Source: Pseudomonas sp. RSB 5.4 (lineage in GTDB: Bacteria; Pseudomonadota; Gammaproteobacteria; Pseudomonadales; Pseudomonadaceae). From it: a stretch of 64,000 nucleotides of DNA. The notes beneath the pieces are model-generated. The model was not told the origin of the DNA. It saw only the letters and a program-made list of their open reading frames with translations, and searched no databases. Positions 55,601-63,969 of the stretch are shown one piece after another. The stretch is from NCBI RefSeq assembly GCF_037126175.1, contig NZ_CP146986.1:3252501-3316500 (forward strand). The letters are read 5' to 3'. Each line of letters opens with the position of its first letter. The stretch's first letter is position 1. The translations under genes were made by a program, and so were the position numbers.

Positions 55601-57858
55601 ATGTGCTGCCCGGAACGGTCTCGGCCCCCGCAGCCGCGCGTTTGGCCACCCGTCAGCGGCAACGCGCGGCACTGGGCAGATCCGCCGCGATGTCGACCTC
55701 CTGGCAATGGGCACGGCAGTCGCTCGAGCGCTTCAAGGGTTACGAGTACGAATTCGAAATCTCTCTCGCCGGCCTGCAACCGGCCACCCACGGTGTCTAT
55801 CGCAACGTCTACCGCCACGCCGATGGCGACTTCATTGTTCGTCAGGGTCGCATCTATCAGGTTCAGCTCAGCGATGCGCCGCGTGGCTGGAGGCTTTATG
55901 GCTCACGGATGCGCAGCTACAAACAACCGATCGCCCTCGACGAAAATGGCCAGTGGAACACCCACCATGCGGTGCACGGCACGCTGATGGACGGCGGCGG
56001 TGCTGGCGGCGGCGCCGTGCTCGGACATCTGGCCGACGGCATGGACCCACTCTGGCCCGCGCCGATCCGCCAGTGGTTGCCGCGCTGGTGGACCGATCGG
56101 CAACTGCGCAGGCAATTGACCCTGACCAATACCGCCGACGCCTACACCCGGCGTCTCGACACCCAGACACGCGCGTCCAACCAGTTGCTGGAGAACTACC
56201 AGAAACTCGACGTTGTCCAGCGTAAACCACTACAGGCAGCGGTCGACACAGCGTGCCTCAACGACATCGACATCGCGATCGCCCAATACCACAACCTTGC
56301 CGAACTGCTGCCTCTGAGCCACGGCCGCAAGCGTCTGCAAATCGAAGACATCCAGAGCCGCTGTGCCTGGATCGTGGTCGACCGCGCCGTACAGCGCGTC
56401 ACCGTCGCCCGCGATCGCTTGCTGGAACACCTGAACCGGATCGACGCACTGGTCGCCGAGTCCGATGCCACCCCTTTCGACAACACCGCCGTCCATATAC
56501 AACTCATGGCCCGGCGCAAGCGGGTACGCAAGGATTTCCTCAAGGAGTTCGATCAACTGCACGCAATCACCGAGCAGGCCAACCTGTGGAACAACCGCAT
56601 CAGCAATCGCGCGCAGAAAGCCCGGATGGCGACAGACATGAGCAATCTCAACCGCAACCTTGGCGACAACACGCACCACTACCTCAGAACTGCACATCTG
56701 CTGGAAATCATTACTCGCTACGATGCTGTCACCGACCTGTCCTGGGTGTATTTTCATACCCAACTCAAAGACGCCCGGGTCAAGGTCGGGCGCGCGTTGC
56801 TGACCCAGCATCACCTGCCAGAGGTCAGCGCCAGCCTCGCCCAGCGCAATCGGGTGATCGAGGACTGTCTGCAGATTTATGCCGGTTTCCGCCGTCAGCT
56901 CAACGCCTGGGCGCTGGGTTATGCGCAGCATCTGGATCTGGAACAGGTCGGGCCGTTTCTCGACGGTCTGAGCAAGGTTGAAGAACACGCGCGGCATGCG
57001 ATCAAACAGCGTCCGCCAATCAAGCCGAAGGAGCCCGGCGGCAGGCAACTGTTCGAAACCGAGGACAACCAGTTGTTGATCGGCAGGGAAAGCATCGACG
57101 CCGGCACCCGGGAAAAACGCTTCACTGTCGAAGGCATCGACGGCTTCCGCGAAACCTGGCTGCCGCGCTCCTCTGGCAAGTACCACCTGCAAGCCCAACC
57201 CGCGCCAGCCGCTGCACCACTGCCGACCGATGTTCAGCCGTTGCTGGCCGAGGCGCGAAAACGTCTCGCGGCGGTTCCAGCCTACAGCAACCGGGTTCAG
57301 GCCTACGCTCCCCAGGACATGCTGCCGGTGGATCTGGAACATATGCTCGTCAGCGAAGCAACGGAGCTGAGCACCCGCGCGCAGACTATCGAGCGATTGT
57401 CACCGACTGAACCTATGGTGCGACAACTGCACGACACGGCCGCTGAACTGCAGCGTACCGGCCGCACGCTGCGCATCGATCAGTCACTGCGCAGCAAGAC
57501 GCCTACCGAAGGCTATCTGGATTATTTGCTGCAACAGCAGGTGGTAGATATTCGCAAGGAAGGATCGCTGCGGGCGCTGGGCAAACGCGCTGACGGGCGC
57601 AAGGATTTCCTTCAGGAATACCAGGTGCGCGACCTCACGACCACGCCGCCGCGCGCGTTGTGGTATGCGCACTTTCACTACACCTCGGACAAGGTGCCGT
57701 TCGCCGACTTCGTCAAAGCCCATCTGAAATTGCCGGAGCAACGCAATCTCGGCCTGCAATGGCAGCAGGCCCAGGCCGCCGGCGGTGCGCAGGTCGAAGC
57801 GATCTGGCGTGGCGATATCGGCAAACCGCTGGGCATTCGGCATTTCGCAGATCTCTAA
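52693..57858 (+). CDS. Giant toxin-like protein (dermonecrotic-toxin/DUF6543-type), function unproven
   Basis: A 1721-residue protein without signal peptide. Three copies of a short module with the pattern L-L-L-Y-(L/W)-P-x-F-x-(S/T)-x-x-x-L occur at about 131-172, 386-434 and 780-825 (for example TLLLYLPAHRQPLICFEQQ, SLLLYWPGQFGGLQRFTS, LTLLYLPDSTDAIFLRQY). A hydrophobic segment at about 917-975 (MLPFVGAAVALYDAW) could cross a membrane. At about 1016-1070, GVYRNVYRHADGDFIVRQGR resembles a module common in large Pseudomonas toxin-like proteins. The C-terminal 600 residues are highly helical with no catalytic motif I recognise. Start 52693 has GGAG nine bases ahead. Confidence 0.75.
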   Translation: MSHALPPATADFGLDQRLQPYVDQTLYLLATARLNDCRQQWLDLMAQHPQQPESAWWGARAPGTALSRREHALSLYHRHFEAALQWAGAEGKLDAAQRQRLAQLLTPSNKVAADLRVAQPVLNRVDNSRLRVCGTLLIQLEETLLLYLPAHRQPLICFEQQTTLERWLIDQQPDPLRIISLDFIEFGSDPLTRGIEPLLSTSASAGASWATLDTFFPVAPALPESAGQTVDEVAPFGLLVADIPLDLRQQALALEQRALDRLFGDADPDSPQRQQLAQRFDALSDAQQASHDAASALLDSQHPLTMLELRQASNVHYHALLQARIAGLRAEVELQRALNQLTVEEHQRVIALLDAPGHNLPTADGVIARVSLAAADQGITAVEDLRGVLIIATTAALASDSSDSLLLYWPGQFGGLQRFTSRAALEQNLFKRSPNDGGLTLYLTPLTNDPLAWSLDQQLYQCEQQAAQILRDNPLPDRVDERRAEMEMLREQHLPRLTVAVAQARDRAFAERQAQDHSAALAGSLPAWFEKLDDAPRARIKTLISQYLGAMQRAHALLERELPSRQTFARQRIDARLRANFALKQSASVSLDLPDSTFWQKTVMEGAAPGTPQSNVLTASDKRGDLSLEQLAQENIDQDMWLRLSFMRAGISAENPADRQRLEAGITPAYLRNLVTELDLPGRYEELIRQAFLGAPAEPAFQQAWRRECLSEPWRLMLRLQGEFALLQRHIDSAGHAVLKVAIEATTPQAYAVNGQRIALLPVHLTVGGEDTAHQGPSTLAGVTFIVEQTSGLTLLYLPDSTDAIFLRQYATLEQARVDLFRRCVDSKVVSYLAGRAVSGNFASHVSRINQAQLRNFDALIGIGMAWPATTSLAFHLLNVHMGRLLEAHRSSSRSNDALYLERCALKSGALFNYLKMAIGMLPFVGAAVALYDAWSSANLAVAAFLRGELGHGLAQVEAVLLSLIDAAMDVLPGTVSAPAAARLATRQRQRAALGRSAAMSTSWQWARQSLERFKGYEYEFEISLAGLQPATHGVYRNVYRHADGDFIVRQGRIYQVQLSDAPRGWRLYGSRMRSYKQPIALDENGQWNTHHAVHGTLMDGGGAGGGAVLGHLADGMDPLWPAPIRQWLPRWWTDRQLRRQLTLTNTADAYTRRLDTQTRASNQLLENYQKLDVVQRKPLQAAVDTACLNDIDIAIAQYHNLAELLPLSHGRKRLQIEDIQSRCAWIVVDRAVQRVTVARDRLLEHLNRIDALVAESDATPFDNTAVHIQLMARRKRVRKDFLKEFDQLHAITEQANLWNNRISNRAQKARMATDMSNLNRNLGDNTHHYLRTAHLLEIITRYDAVTDLSWVYFHTQLKDARVKVGRALLTQHHLPEVSASLAQRNRVIEDCLQIYAGFRRQLNAWALGYAQHLDLEQVGPFLDGLSKVEEHARHAIKQRPPIKPKEPGGRQLFETEDNQLLIGRESIDAGTREKRFTVEGIDGFRETWLPRSSGKYHLQAQPAPAAAPLPTDVQPLLAEARKRLAAVPAYSNRVQAYAPQDMLPVDLEHMLVSEATELSTRAQTIERLSPTEPMVRQLHDTAAELQRTGRTLRIDQSLRSKTPTEGYLDYLLQQQVVDIRKEGSLRALGKRADGRKDFLQEYQVRDLTTTPPRALWYAHFHYTSDKVPFADFVKAHLKLPEQRNLGLQWQQAQAAGGAQVEAIWRGDIGKPLGIRHFADL

Positions 57859-57978
57859 GCAAAAGGCAGCGGGGCACTGGCTGTGCCTCGCGGCTGCTTG
57901 AGCGGTCGACAGCGCCGTCAACATGAGACAAACTCACTGCTTTCGTCCTGATCACAAATTTTCCTCATGGGGCCAGCA

Positions 57979-58896
57979 GTGCTTGAAATCCGTCATCTGA
58001 AAACCCTGCATGCCCTGCGCGAGGCCGACAGCCTGGTGGATGCCGCCGACCGTCTGCACCTGACCCAATCGGCTTTGTCGCACCAGTTCAAGGAGCTGGA
58101 GGAGCGCATGGGCATGCCGCTGTTCGTACGCAAGACCAAACCGGTGCGCTTCACCAGCGCCGGCCTGCGTCTGCTGCAACTGGCTGACGCGACCCTGCCG
58201 CTGCTGCGTGCCGCCGAACGCGACATCAGTCGTCTGGCCGGTGGCACCGCCGGGCGCCTGCACATGGCGATCGAATGCCACAGCTGTTTCCAGTGGCTGA
58301 TGCCGACCATCGACCAGTTCCGCGACGCCTGGCCGGAAGTCGAACTCGACCTCGCCTCGGGCTTCGCCTTCGCCCCGCTGCCGGCGCTGGCCCGCGGCGA
58401 TCTGGACCTGGTGGTGACCTCCGATCCGCTGGATATCGCTGGCATCACTTACGTGCCGCTGTTCACTTACGAAGCGATGCTCGCGGTGGCCAACCAGCAC
58501 CCGCTGGCGAGCAAACCGTACATCGTTCCCGAAGACCTGCTGACTGAAACGCTGATCACCTACCCGGTGGAGCGCGATCGGCTGGACATCTTCACCCGCT
58601 TCCTCGAACCGGCCGACATCGAACCGGCGCAGGTGCGCACCTCGGAGCTGTCGGTAATGATGATGCAACTGGTCGCCAGCGGCCGTGGCGTCTGCGGCAT
58701 GCCGCACTGGGCACTGCACGAATACAGCTCGCGCGGTTACGTGAAGGCCAAGCGCCTGGGCGAGAAAGGCCTGTTCGCCACGCTGTATGCGGCGATTCGT
58801 GCCGACATGCTCGATGCGCCGTACATGCGCGATTTCCTGCTGACCGCCAAGGACACTTCGTTCTCGACACTGGATGGCGTCAGCGCGGTGCGCTGA
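57979..58896 (+). CDS. metR: LysR-type regulator MetR
   Basis: A 305-residue LysR regulator with N-terminal helix-turn-helix (LVDAADRLHLTQSALSHQFK) and an effector domain that binds homocysteine in the family; ECHSCFQWLMPTIDQFRDAW is characteristic of MetR. It activates methionine-synthesis genes. I start at GTG 57979 (MLEIRHLKTLHALREADS), with GGGG six bases upstream and the family N-terminus; the ATG four codons earlier has no ribosome binding site. Confidence 0.93.
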   Translation: MLEIRHLKTLHALREADSLVDAADRLHLTQSALSHQFKELEERMGMPLFVRKTKPVRFTSAGLRLLQLADATLPLLRAAERDISRLAGGTAGRLHMAIECHSCFQWLMPTIDQFRDAWPEVELDLASGFAFAPLPALARGDLDLVVTSDPLDIAGITYVPLFTYEAMLAVANQHPLASKPYIVPEDLLTETLITYPVERDRLDIFTRFLEPADIEPAQVRTSELSVMMMQLVASGRGVCGMPHWALHEYSSRGYVKAKRLGEKGLFATLYAAIRADMLDAPYMRDFLLTAKDTSFSTLDGVSAVR

Positions 58897-58908
58897 CACA
58901 CATCCCCT

Positions 58909-58997
58909 TGTGGGAGCGGGCTTGCTCGCGAAAGCAATCTGTCAGTTGACGGGTTCTGCACTGCCCCACCGCCTTCGCGAGCAAGCCCGCTCCCACA
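58909..58997. repeat. REP pair, family A
   Basis: TGTGGGAGCGGGCTTGCTCG and its complement about 45 bases apart, between the convergent metR and GNAT genes. Confidence 0.9.
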
Positions 58998-59013
58998 GGG
59001 GGACAGTGTGGTG

Positions 59014-59512
59014 TCAGAGCTGGCGCCACATGTGGATCTTGTCGAAGTAGTCTTCACCCACCCGTACCGCCAGCGGCTCCAGTCCGAACTGGATGAAAGC
59101 CGCAGCGCTGGTACAGGTTGAACGCCGCATCGTTGCCGGCGGTGACGGTCAGCTGGATCAGTTTCAGTGCCGGATGAGTGTGTGCTTCGGCGATGGCGGC
59201 CTCGACCAGTTTTTGCCCCAGACCGTGCTGGCGAAAGTCAGCTGACACGTACATGCCGAACAAGGTGGATTTGTGCCTGGCCTTTTCCCTGGGCTCGAAA
59301 GCCAGGCCGACGATGCCGGCCAATGTGCCCGCTTCGAACGCACCGAGCACCACGTCGAGCTTGCTGGTCAGCCGCGCTTCCCACCAGCTCAACGGCATCA
59401 CCGCACGCTCGCGCACGCTGGAGGTGAACGCCTGCGGGTGGCGGTCGTAGGCTTCGAGCATCAGCTCGCGGTAAGCCAGCGCATGGCTGGCGTCGAGGCG
59501 TTCGATCCACAT
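59014..59512 (-). pseudogene. GNAT acetyltransferase with a single-base frameshift near the C-terminus
   Basis: The reverse strand encodes a GNAT protein (MWIERLDASHALAYRELM; acetyl-CoA loop YVSADFRQHGLGQKLVEAAI). After NLYQRCGF the frame goes to HPVRTGAAGGTGG and stops at 59054, giving 152 residues. In the next frame the text continues QFGLEPLAVRVGEDYFDKIH and MWRQL to a stop at 59014, the C-terminus usual in this family. One extra A in the AAA at 59096-59098 explains the shift. The core acetyl-CoA domain is intact, so a shortened protein may still be active. Sequencing error is the alternative. Its start lies two bases after the lysE-type gene. Confidence 0.85.
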
Positions 59513-59514
59513 GC

Positions 59515-60153
59515 TCAGGCCGTCCTGCGTTGTTCAAGCATCAGGCGCACCGCCAGACCGGCGAGTACAAAACCCATGAAATAACGCTGCAGCGCCAGCC
59601 ATGTCGGATTGCGCACGAACCACGACGCGATGCCCGCCGCGAACAGCGCGATCAGCAGATTGACGCTGAAACTGACGCTGATCTGGGTCAGGCCAAGCAT
59701 GATGCTCTGGGTGAACACCGAACCGTGTTCGGGGGTGATGAATTGCGGAAACACCGAGAGGTAGAACACCGCAATTTTCGGGTTCAGGGCGCTGGTAAGA
59801 AAGCCCATGGTGATCAGTTTGCGCGAGGAGTCCGGGGGCAATTGCTGCGCTTCGAACGGCGAGCGCGCACCGGGCTTGACCGCTTGCCAAGCCAGCCACA
59901 GCAGGTACAACGCGCCGGCCCATTTCAGCACTTCATAAGCCATCGGCACCGCGAGAAACACCGCCGTCAAACCGGCGGCAGCCGCGAACAGATGCGCGAA
60001 AAACCCCGCCACCACGCCAAGCAACGAAGTGACCCCGGCCTTGCGCCCCTGACAGATCGAACGGGAGATCAGGTAAATCATGTTCGGCCCCGGCGTCAGT
60101 ACCATCAACAGCGCGGCGGCAGCGAAGATCAGCAGGTCTGGAAGCGGGATCAT
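59515..60153 (-). CDS. LysE/RhtB-family amino-acid exporter
   Basis: A 212-residue, six-helix inner-membrane protein with the family signature LTPGPNMIYLISRSICQGRK, later LKWAGALYLLWLAWQAVKPG and NPKIAVFYLSVFPQF. LysE/RhtB proteins export amino acids or derivatives such as homoserine lactone. It lies 24 bases after the NUDIX gene and two bases before the GNAT gene, forming one operon. Confidence 0.93.
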   Translation of the reverse strand: MIPLPDLLIFAAAALLMVLTPGPNMIYLISRSICQGRKAGVTSLLGVVAGFFAHLFAAAAGLTAVFLAVPMAYEVLKWAGALYLLWLAWQAVKPGARSPFEAQQLPPDSSRKLITMGFLTSALNPKIAVFYLSVFPQFITPEHGSVFTQSIMLGLTQISVSFSVNLLIALFAAGIASWFVRNPTWLALQRYFMGFVLAGLAVRLMLEQRRTA

Positions 60154-60177
60154 GGTGGGCGTCCTGTGCGTGAATGA

Positions 60178-60612
60178 TCAGGCGATCGCGGTCAGCGAAT
60201 GGCGATAAAACGGCAGGATCAGGTCACGTGTCAATGGCGCCAGAACCAGACCCGTATCAGTCGCCGGATCGATCCAGATCACTTCCTCGATTTCGGCGGC
60301 GGGCGTCACATCGGCGTCGATGGTCAGCTGAAAAATCTCCGCTTGCACGACGAATCCCGGCTCGTTGGCCGCCGGCGCCGAGAACTGGCCAAGGAAGCAG
60401 GCCTGCGCCGGGTCGATTTGCAGGCCCAGCTCTTCCTCCAGCTCGCGGGCCAGCGCGTGCACCGGCAATTCATGCGTTTCGATCTTGCCGCCCGGCTGCA
60501 TGAACGCCGTGGTGCCGCGTTTGCGCACCAGCAGGGTCTGGCCTTCGGCGTTGAGCAACAGCGCGGCGGCAATACGAATGAGGCCGGAAGGTGGAGCGGA
60601 AAAAGTCGACAT
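60178..60612 (-). CDS. NUDIX hydrolase
   Basis: A 144-residue NUDIX protein. The Nudix box reads GGKIETHELPVHALARELEE then ELG (G-x5-E-x7-REUxEE-x2-GU), with all key Glu residues. It hydrolyses a nucleoside diphosphate linked to another group; the substrate cannot be told. Start 60612 is the Met before STFSAPPSG. First gene of the NUDIX-LysE-GNAT operon. Confidence 0.9.
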   Translation of the reverse strand: MSTFSAPPSGLIRIAAALLLNAEGQTLLVRKRGTTAFMQPGGKIETHELPVHALARELEEELGLQIDPAQACFLGQFSAPAANEPGFVVQAEIFQLTIDADVTPAAEIEEVIWIDPATDTGLVLAPLTRDLILPFYRHSLTAIA

Positions 60613-60689
60613 GTCAGACAAAGCCTTTGGCGCAAAAACGGCAAGCATCACATGCTTGCCGTTGCGCAGCAAAGCCGCTGCTGAAGATC

Positions 60690-62015
60690 TTACGTGGCTT
60701 CCTGAAAATCCATCTCCGGCGGCTGACGCCGAAAACCGCCGGTGAGCACCGCCAGATACACCACGCCAATCGCCAGCCAGCTCAGGCCCAGATACACCGC
60801 CAGGTGATCCAGGCTGACCATCAGCCACAAGTCCGCGACCAGCCCGATGAACGGAAAGATCAGAAACAGCACCAGCTCACGCGGGCCTTTTTTCGCGCCG
60901 CCGATCCAGTAATGAAAGATCACCGACAGGTTGACCAGACTGAACGCCAGGAACGCGCCGAAGTTGATGAACGAAGTGGACGTGGTCACGTCGAGTTTCA
61001 GCGCCAGCAACGCCACCACTGCACACAGCAGGATGCTGTTGACCGGTGTGCCGAAGCGCGCATGCAAGGTGCCGAAAAAAGACTTGGGCAACACGCCGTC
61101 GCGGCCCATCGCAAACAGCAGGCGCGCACCGCTGGCCTGGGCCGACAACCCCGAGGCGAACTGGCCGACGATCAAGCCAATGAGAAAGATCGAGACGAAC
61201 AGATCGCCGCCGATGTTGCGCGCAATTTCATAGGCCGCCGAGTCTACGCTGTCGAACTGCAATGACGGATGCGCGATCTGCACGAAGTACGACACCCCGA
61301 CGAAGATCAGCCCGCCGATCAGGGTGATCAACATGATCGCCCGTGGAATGGTGCGGCGTGGGTCGCGGGTTTCTTCGGTCAGCGTGCTGACCGCATCGAA
61401 GCCAAGGAACGAGTAGCAGGCGATGGCCGCGCCGCTCATGATCAGCGGCATCTGCATGTCGCCATTGAAGAACGGTTTGAGCGACCACAACGGTGTGCGC
61501 GCATCGCCGCCAACGTAGTGCACGCACAGCACGACGAAAGCGATCAGCACCAGAAATTGCACGAGCATCAGCAAGGCGTTGATGCCGTTGGCCAGTTTCA
61601 GACCGATGATGTTGATCGCACTGGTGACGCCGATGAACGCCAGTACCCAGAGCCACTGCGGGATCGACGGGAACGCCGAAGCGAGGTACGCCGCGCCGAT
61701 CAGCCAGATCGCCATCGGCAAAAACAGGTAATCGAGCAATACCGCCCAACCGGCGATGAAGCCGAGTTGGGGACTGATCGCCTTGCGTACGTAGCTATAG
61801 GCGGAACCTGCGACCGGGAACGCAGCGGCCATGCGCCCGTAGCTCATGGCGGTGAAGAACATCGCCACCAGTGCCGCCAGGTACGCGGCCGGAACCATGC
61901 CGGCGGTGGATTGCGCGAGGATGCCAAAGGTGCCGAGGACAATGATCGGCGTCATGTAGGCGATGCCGAACAGCACCACCGAGCCTAATGACAGGGTGCG
62001 TTGCAAACGAGCCAT
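60690..62015 (-). CDS. APC-family amino-acid permease
   Basis: A 441-residue inner-membrane transporter of about 12 helices. The start MARLQRTLSLGSVVLFGIAY, then [38 protein letters not shown] and FLGFDAVSTLTEETRDPRRT are typical for APC permeases. It lies downstream of the carbon-nitrogen hydrolase gene on the same strand. P. aeruginosa PA3597-PA3599 have the same permease-hydrolase-LuxR order. It may import an amide or amine handled by the hydrolase. Confidence 0.92.
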   Translation of the reverse strand: MARLQRTLSLGSVVLFGIAYMTPIIVLGTFGILAQSTAGMVPAAYLAALVAMFFTAMSYGRMAAAFPVAGSAYSYVRKAISPQLGFIAGWAVLLDYLFLPMAIWLIGAAYLASAFPSIPQWLWVLAFIGVTSAINIIGLKLANGINALLMLVQFLVLIAFVVLCVHYVGGDARTPLWSLKPFFNGDMQMPLIMSGAAIACYSFLGFDAVSTLTEETRDPRRTIPRAIMLITLIGGLIFVGVSYFVQIAHPSLQFDSVDSAAYEIARNIGGDLFVSIFLIGLIVGQFASGLSAQASGARLLFAMGRDGVLPKSFFGTLHARFGTPVNSILLCAVVALLALKLDVTTSTSFINFGAFLAFSLVNLSVIFHYWIGGAKKGPRELVLFLIFPFIGLVADLWLMVSLDHLAVYLGLSWLAIGVVYLAVLTGGFRRQPPEMDFQEAT

Positions 62016-62129
62016 GGGCGACTTACTCCGAATGTTATTGGATTTATGGCAGAGCCGAGTTCGGCGAATGTTTCAGGTGTGGCGTTGTTGTTTTTTGGAT
62101 CAAGCAGTTGTGTTGTCTGGACTGGCCTC

Positions 62130-62192
62130 TTCGCGAGCAAGCCCGCTCCCACAGTGACCGCGTTCCCCTGTTGGAGCGGGCTTGCTCGCGAA
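62130..62192. repeat. REP pair, family A (inward orientation)
   Basis: TTCGCGAGCAAGCCCGCTCC and GGAGCGGGCTTGCTCGCGAA about 20 bases apart, between the permease and hydrolase genes, in the reverse order like the pair at 51262. Confidence 0.88.
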
Positions 62193-62222
62193 GGCGTCAG
62201 CCCGACCGACACAGAATCCCGA

Positions 62223-63044
62223 TCAGTGCGCAGGAATCAGCAACTCACGCAGTCCGCACGCGTGCTCCACCACCTCCCCCGGCAGCTTCAAGCGCTGATC
62301 ATCCAGATAACGGTAATCCTTGCGCGCAACCTTCAACCGGTCGAAATCCAGCTCGACGCTGACCTGCCCCTCCTCACGCCCTGCTTCGAACAGCAACGTC
62401 CCCAGCGGATCGACCAGCGCACTGCCGCCGGCAAACATCAAGCCGTCGTCCCCGGCCTCGACGCGGTTGACCATCAACGCAAACGCCTGATTCTCCTGCG
62501 CCCGGGCCATGATCGCGGTGCGGTGGGTCGGGGCGTACGGGTCCATGTTGCCGTTGGTCACGATCAGCAAATCGGCGCCCAGCTGTGCCAGTGCACGGGC
62601 GGATTCGGGGAATTCGATGTCGTAGCAGATCAGCAGTCCGACGCGCACGCCGTTCCACTCGCAGGTGGAATAGCGGTCGCCCGCCTCGAACACGCCGCGA
62701 TCCGAGGCCCACAAATGGGTCTTGCGGTATTTCAGTGCGATGCCTTCTGGGGTGATCAGCAGCGTGGTGTTGTAGAAGCGCCCGTTGTCATTCTCGGCCA
62801 GGCCGATCACCACGGCGATATTGCGCTCACGGGCGGCGGCCAGCACGGCGCTGACGGTCGGGCCGTCCACAGGCTCGGCGATTTGCGCTACGGTTTCGGC
62901 CGTCGGGAAGCCCATCAGGTGGGTTTCCGGGAACACGATCAATTGCGAGTCGGCGGCGCACGCGGCAATCGCAGCGAGGGCACGTTCAAGGTTGTACGCC
63001 GTGTCTTTGTCACGGCCCGCCAGTTGGGCGAGTTCGACTTTCAT
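62223..63044 (-). CDS. Carbon-nitrogen hydrolase (nitrilase-superfamily amidase)
   Basis: A 273-residue nitrilase-superfamily enzyme with the Glu40-Lys108-Cys140 triad (FPETHL, YRKTHLW, GLLICYDIEFPES). It most likely hydrolyses an amide or carbamoyl compound. The start at 63044 (MKVELAQLAGRDKDTAYN) is the family start. It is divergent from the LuxR-type gene, which may regulate it, and precedes the APC permease. Confidence 0.92.
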   Translation of the reverse strand: MKVELAQLAGRDKDTAYNLERALAAIAACAADSQLIVFPETHLMGFPTAETVAQIAEPVDGPTVSAVLAAARERNIAVVIGLAENDNGRFYNTTLLITPEGIALKYRKTHLWASDRGVFEAGDRYSTCEWNGVRVGLLICYDIEFPESARALAQLGADLLIVTNGNMDPYAPTHRTAIMARAQENQAFALMVNRVEAGDDGLMFAGGSALVDPLGTLLFEAGREEGQVSVELDFDRLKVARKDYRYLDDQRLKLPGEVVEHACGLRELLIPAH

Positions 63045-63168
63045 GAGAATTCCTTGTGAAGGGCAGCGGGCGCTGAAAGATTGCCCGGTGGCTGTCTGTG
63101 GGCCAGTATGCGCAGCAAGCAACCGGCCAGGGAATCACGCGGCCGGGGTAACCCGACAGGGGTAGTCC

Positions 63169-63969
63169 ATGACTGTTTCACTTGATGACATCACCTGGCA
63201 CCGCGCCGTCGGGCAACTGATCGAGGCGTTGGACAAGCCTAATTTCTGGGCGCAACTGGTGCGTCTGCTCGACCAGTACCTGGCGTTCGATAGCTGGGTG
63301 GTGTTGCTGTTCAGCGCCGATCAACACCCACAGGTCTTCGCCGAATGCCCCGGCGAGGACGGCAGTCCCGACCCGCTGTTTCAGGACTATCTGCGCGGGT
63401 TGTACCGGCTCGACCCGTTCTACATCGCCTGCCGCGAGCAGTCGCGCACTGGCATGTACCGCTTGTCGGAGGTGGCGCCGGAGCATTTCGAGCTGACCGA
63501 GTATTACCAGCGATACTTTCGTCTGAATGTGGTCGCCGACGAAATCCAGTTCAATTGTCAGCTCGAAGGCGAGCGCACGCTGTGCCTGTCGCTGGGCAGT
63601 GAAAAACGTTTCACTGGCGAACAGATTGCTTTGCTGTCTTTGATCCAGCCTTGGGTACTGGGCCTTTTGCGCCAGCGCCTGCCGTACGAAATCAATGAAA
63701 CCGTGGCCCTCGCTGCCGCGCCGGCGCAGGTCGACTGGCGGGTGCAACTGGAAGCATCGGTGCAACAACTCAAGGGCGCGCAACTGACCGCCCGGGAACT
63801 GGATGTCGGGCGATTGATGCTCAGCGGTTGCTCCAGTAAAGAAATCGCCCGTAAGCTGGAAATCTCCGTAGAAACCGTGAAAGTCCATAAGAAACACATG
63901 TACAGCAAGCTGGGGATCAAATCCCAGTCGGAGCTGTTTTCGATTTTTCTCCAGGCGCAGAACGCCTGA
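63169..63969 (+). CDS. LuxR-family transcriptional regulator (no receiver domain)
   Basis: A 266-residue regulator with an N-terminal region (residues 1-195) of unknown ligand class and a C-terminal LuxR helix-turn-helix (LTARELDVGRLMLSGCSSKE, then IARKLEISVETVKVHKKHMY). It lacks receiver motifs, so it is probably ligand-driven and not phosphorylated. It is divergent from the hydrolase and permease genes with 124 bases between. The autoinducer-binding consensus is not evident. Confidence 0.9.
   Translation: MTVSLDDITWHRAVGQLIEALDKPNFWAQLVRLLDQYLAFDSWVVLLFSADQHPQVFAECPGEDGSPDPLFQDYLRGLYRLDPFYIACREQSRTGMYRLSEVAPEHFELTEYYQRYFRLNVVADEIQFNCQLEGERTLCLSLGSEKRFTGEQIALLSLIQPWVLGLLRQRLPYEINETVALAAAPAQVDWRVQLEASVQQLKGAQLTARELDVGRLMLSGCSSKEIARKLEISVETVKVHKKHMYSKLGIKSQSELFSIFLQAQNA

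Noticed and set aside
59054..59512. Programmed ribosomal frameshifting in the GNAT gene
   Set aside because: No slippery heptamer followed by a stem is seen, and the family normally reads through in one frame.
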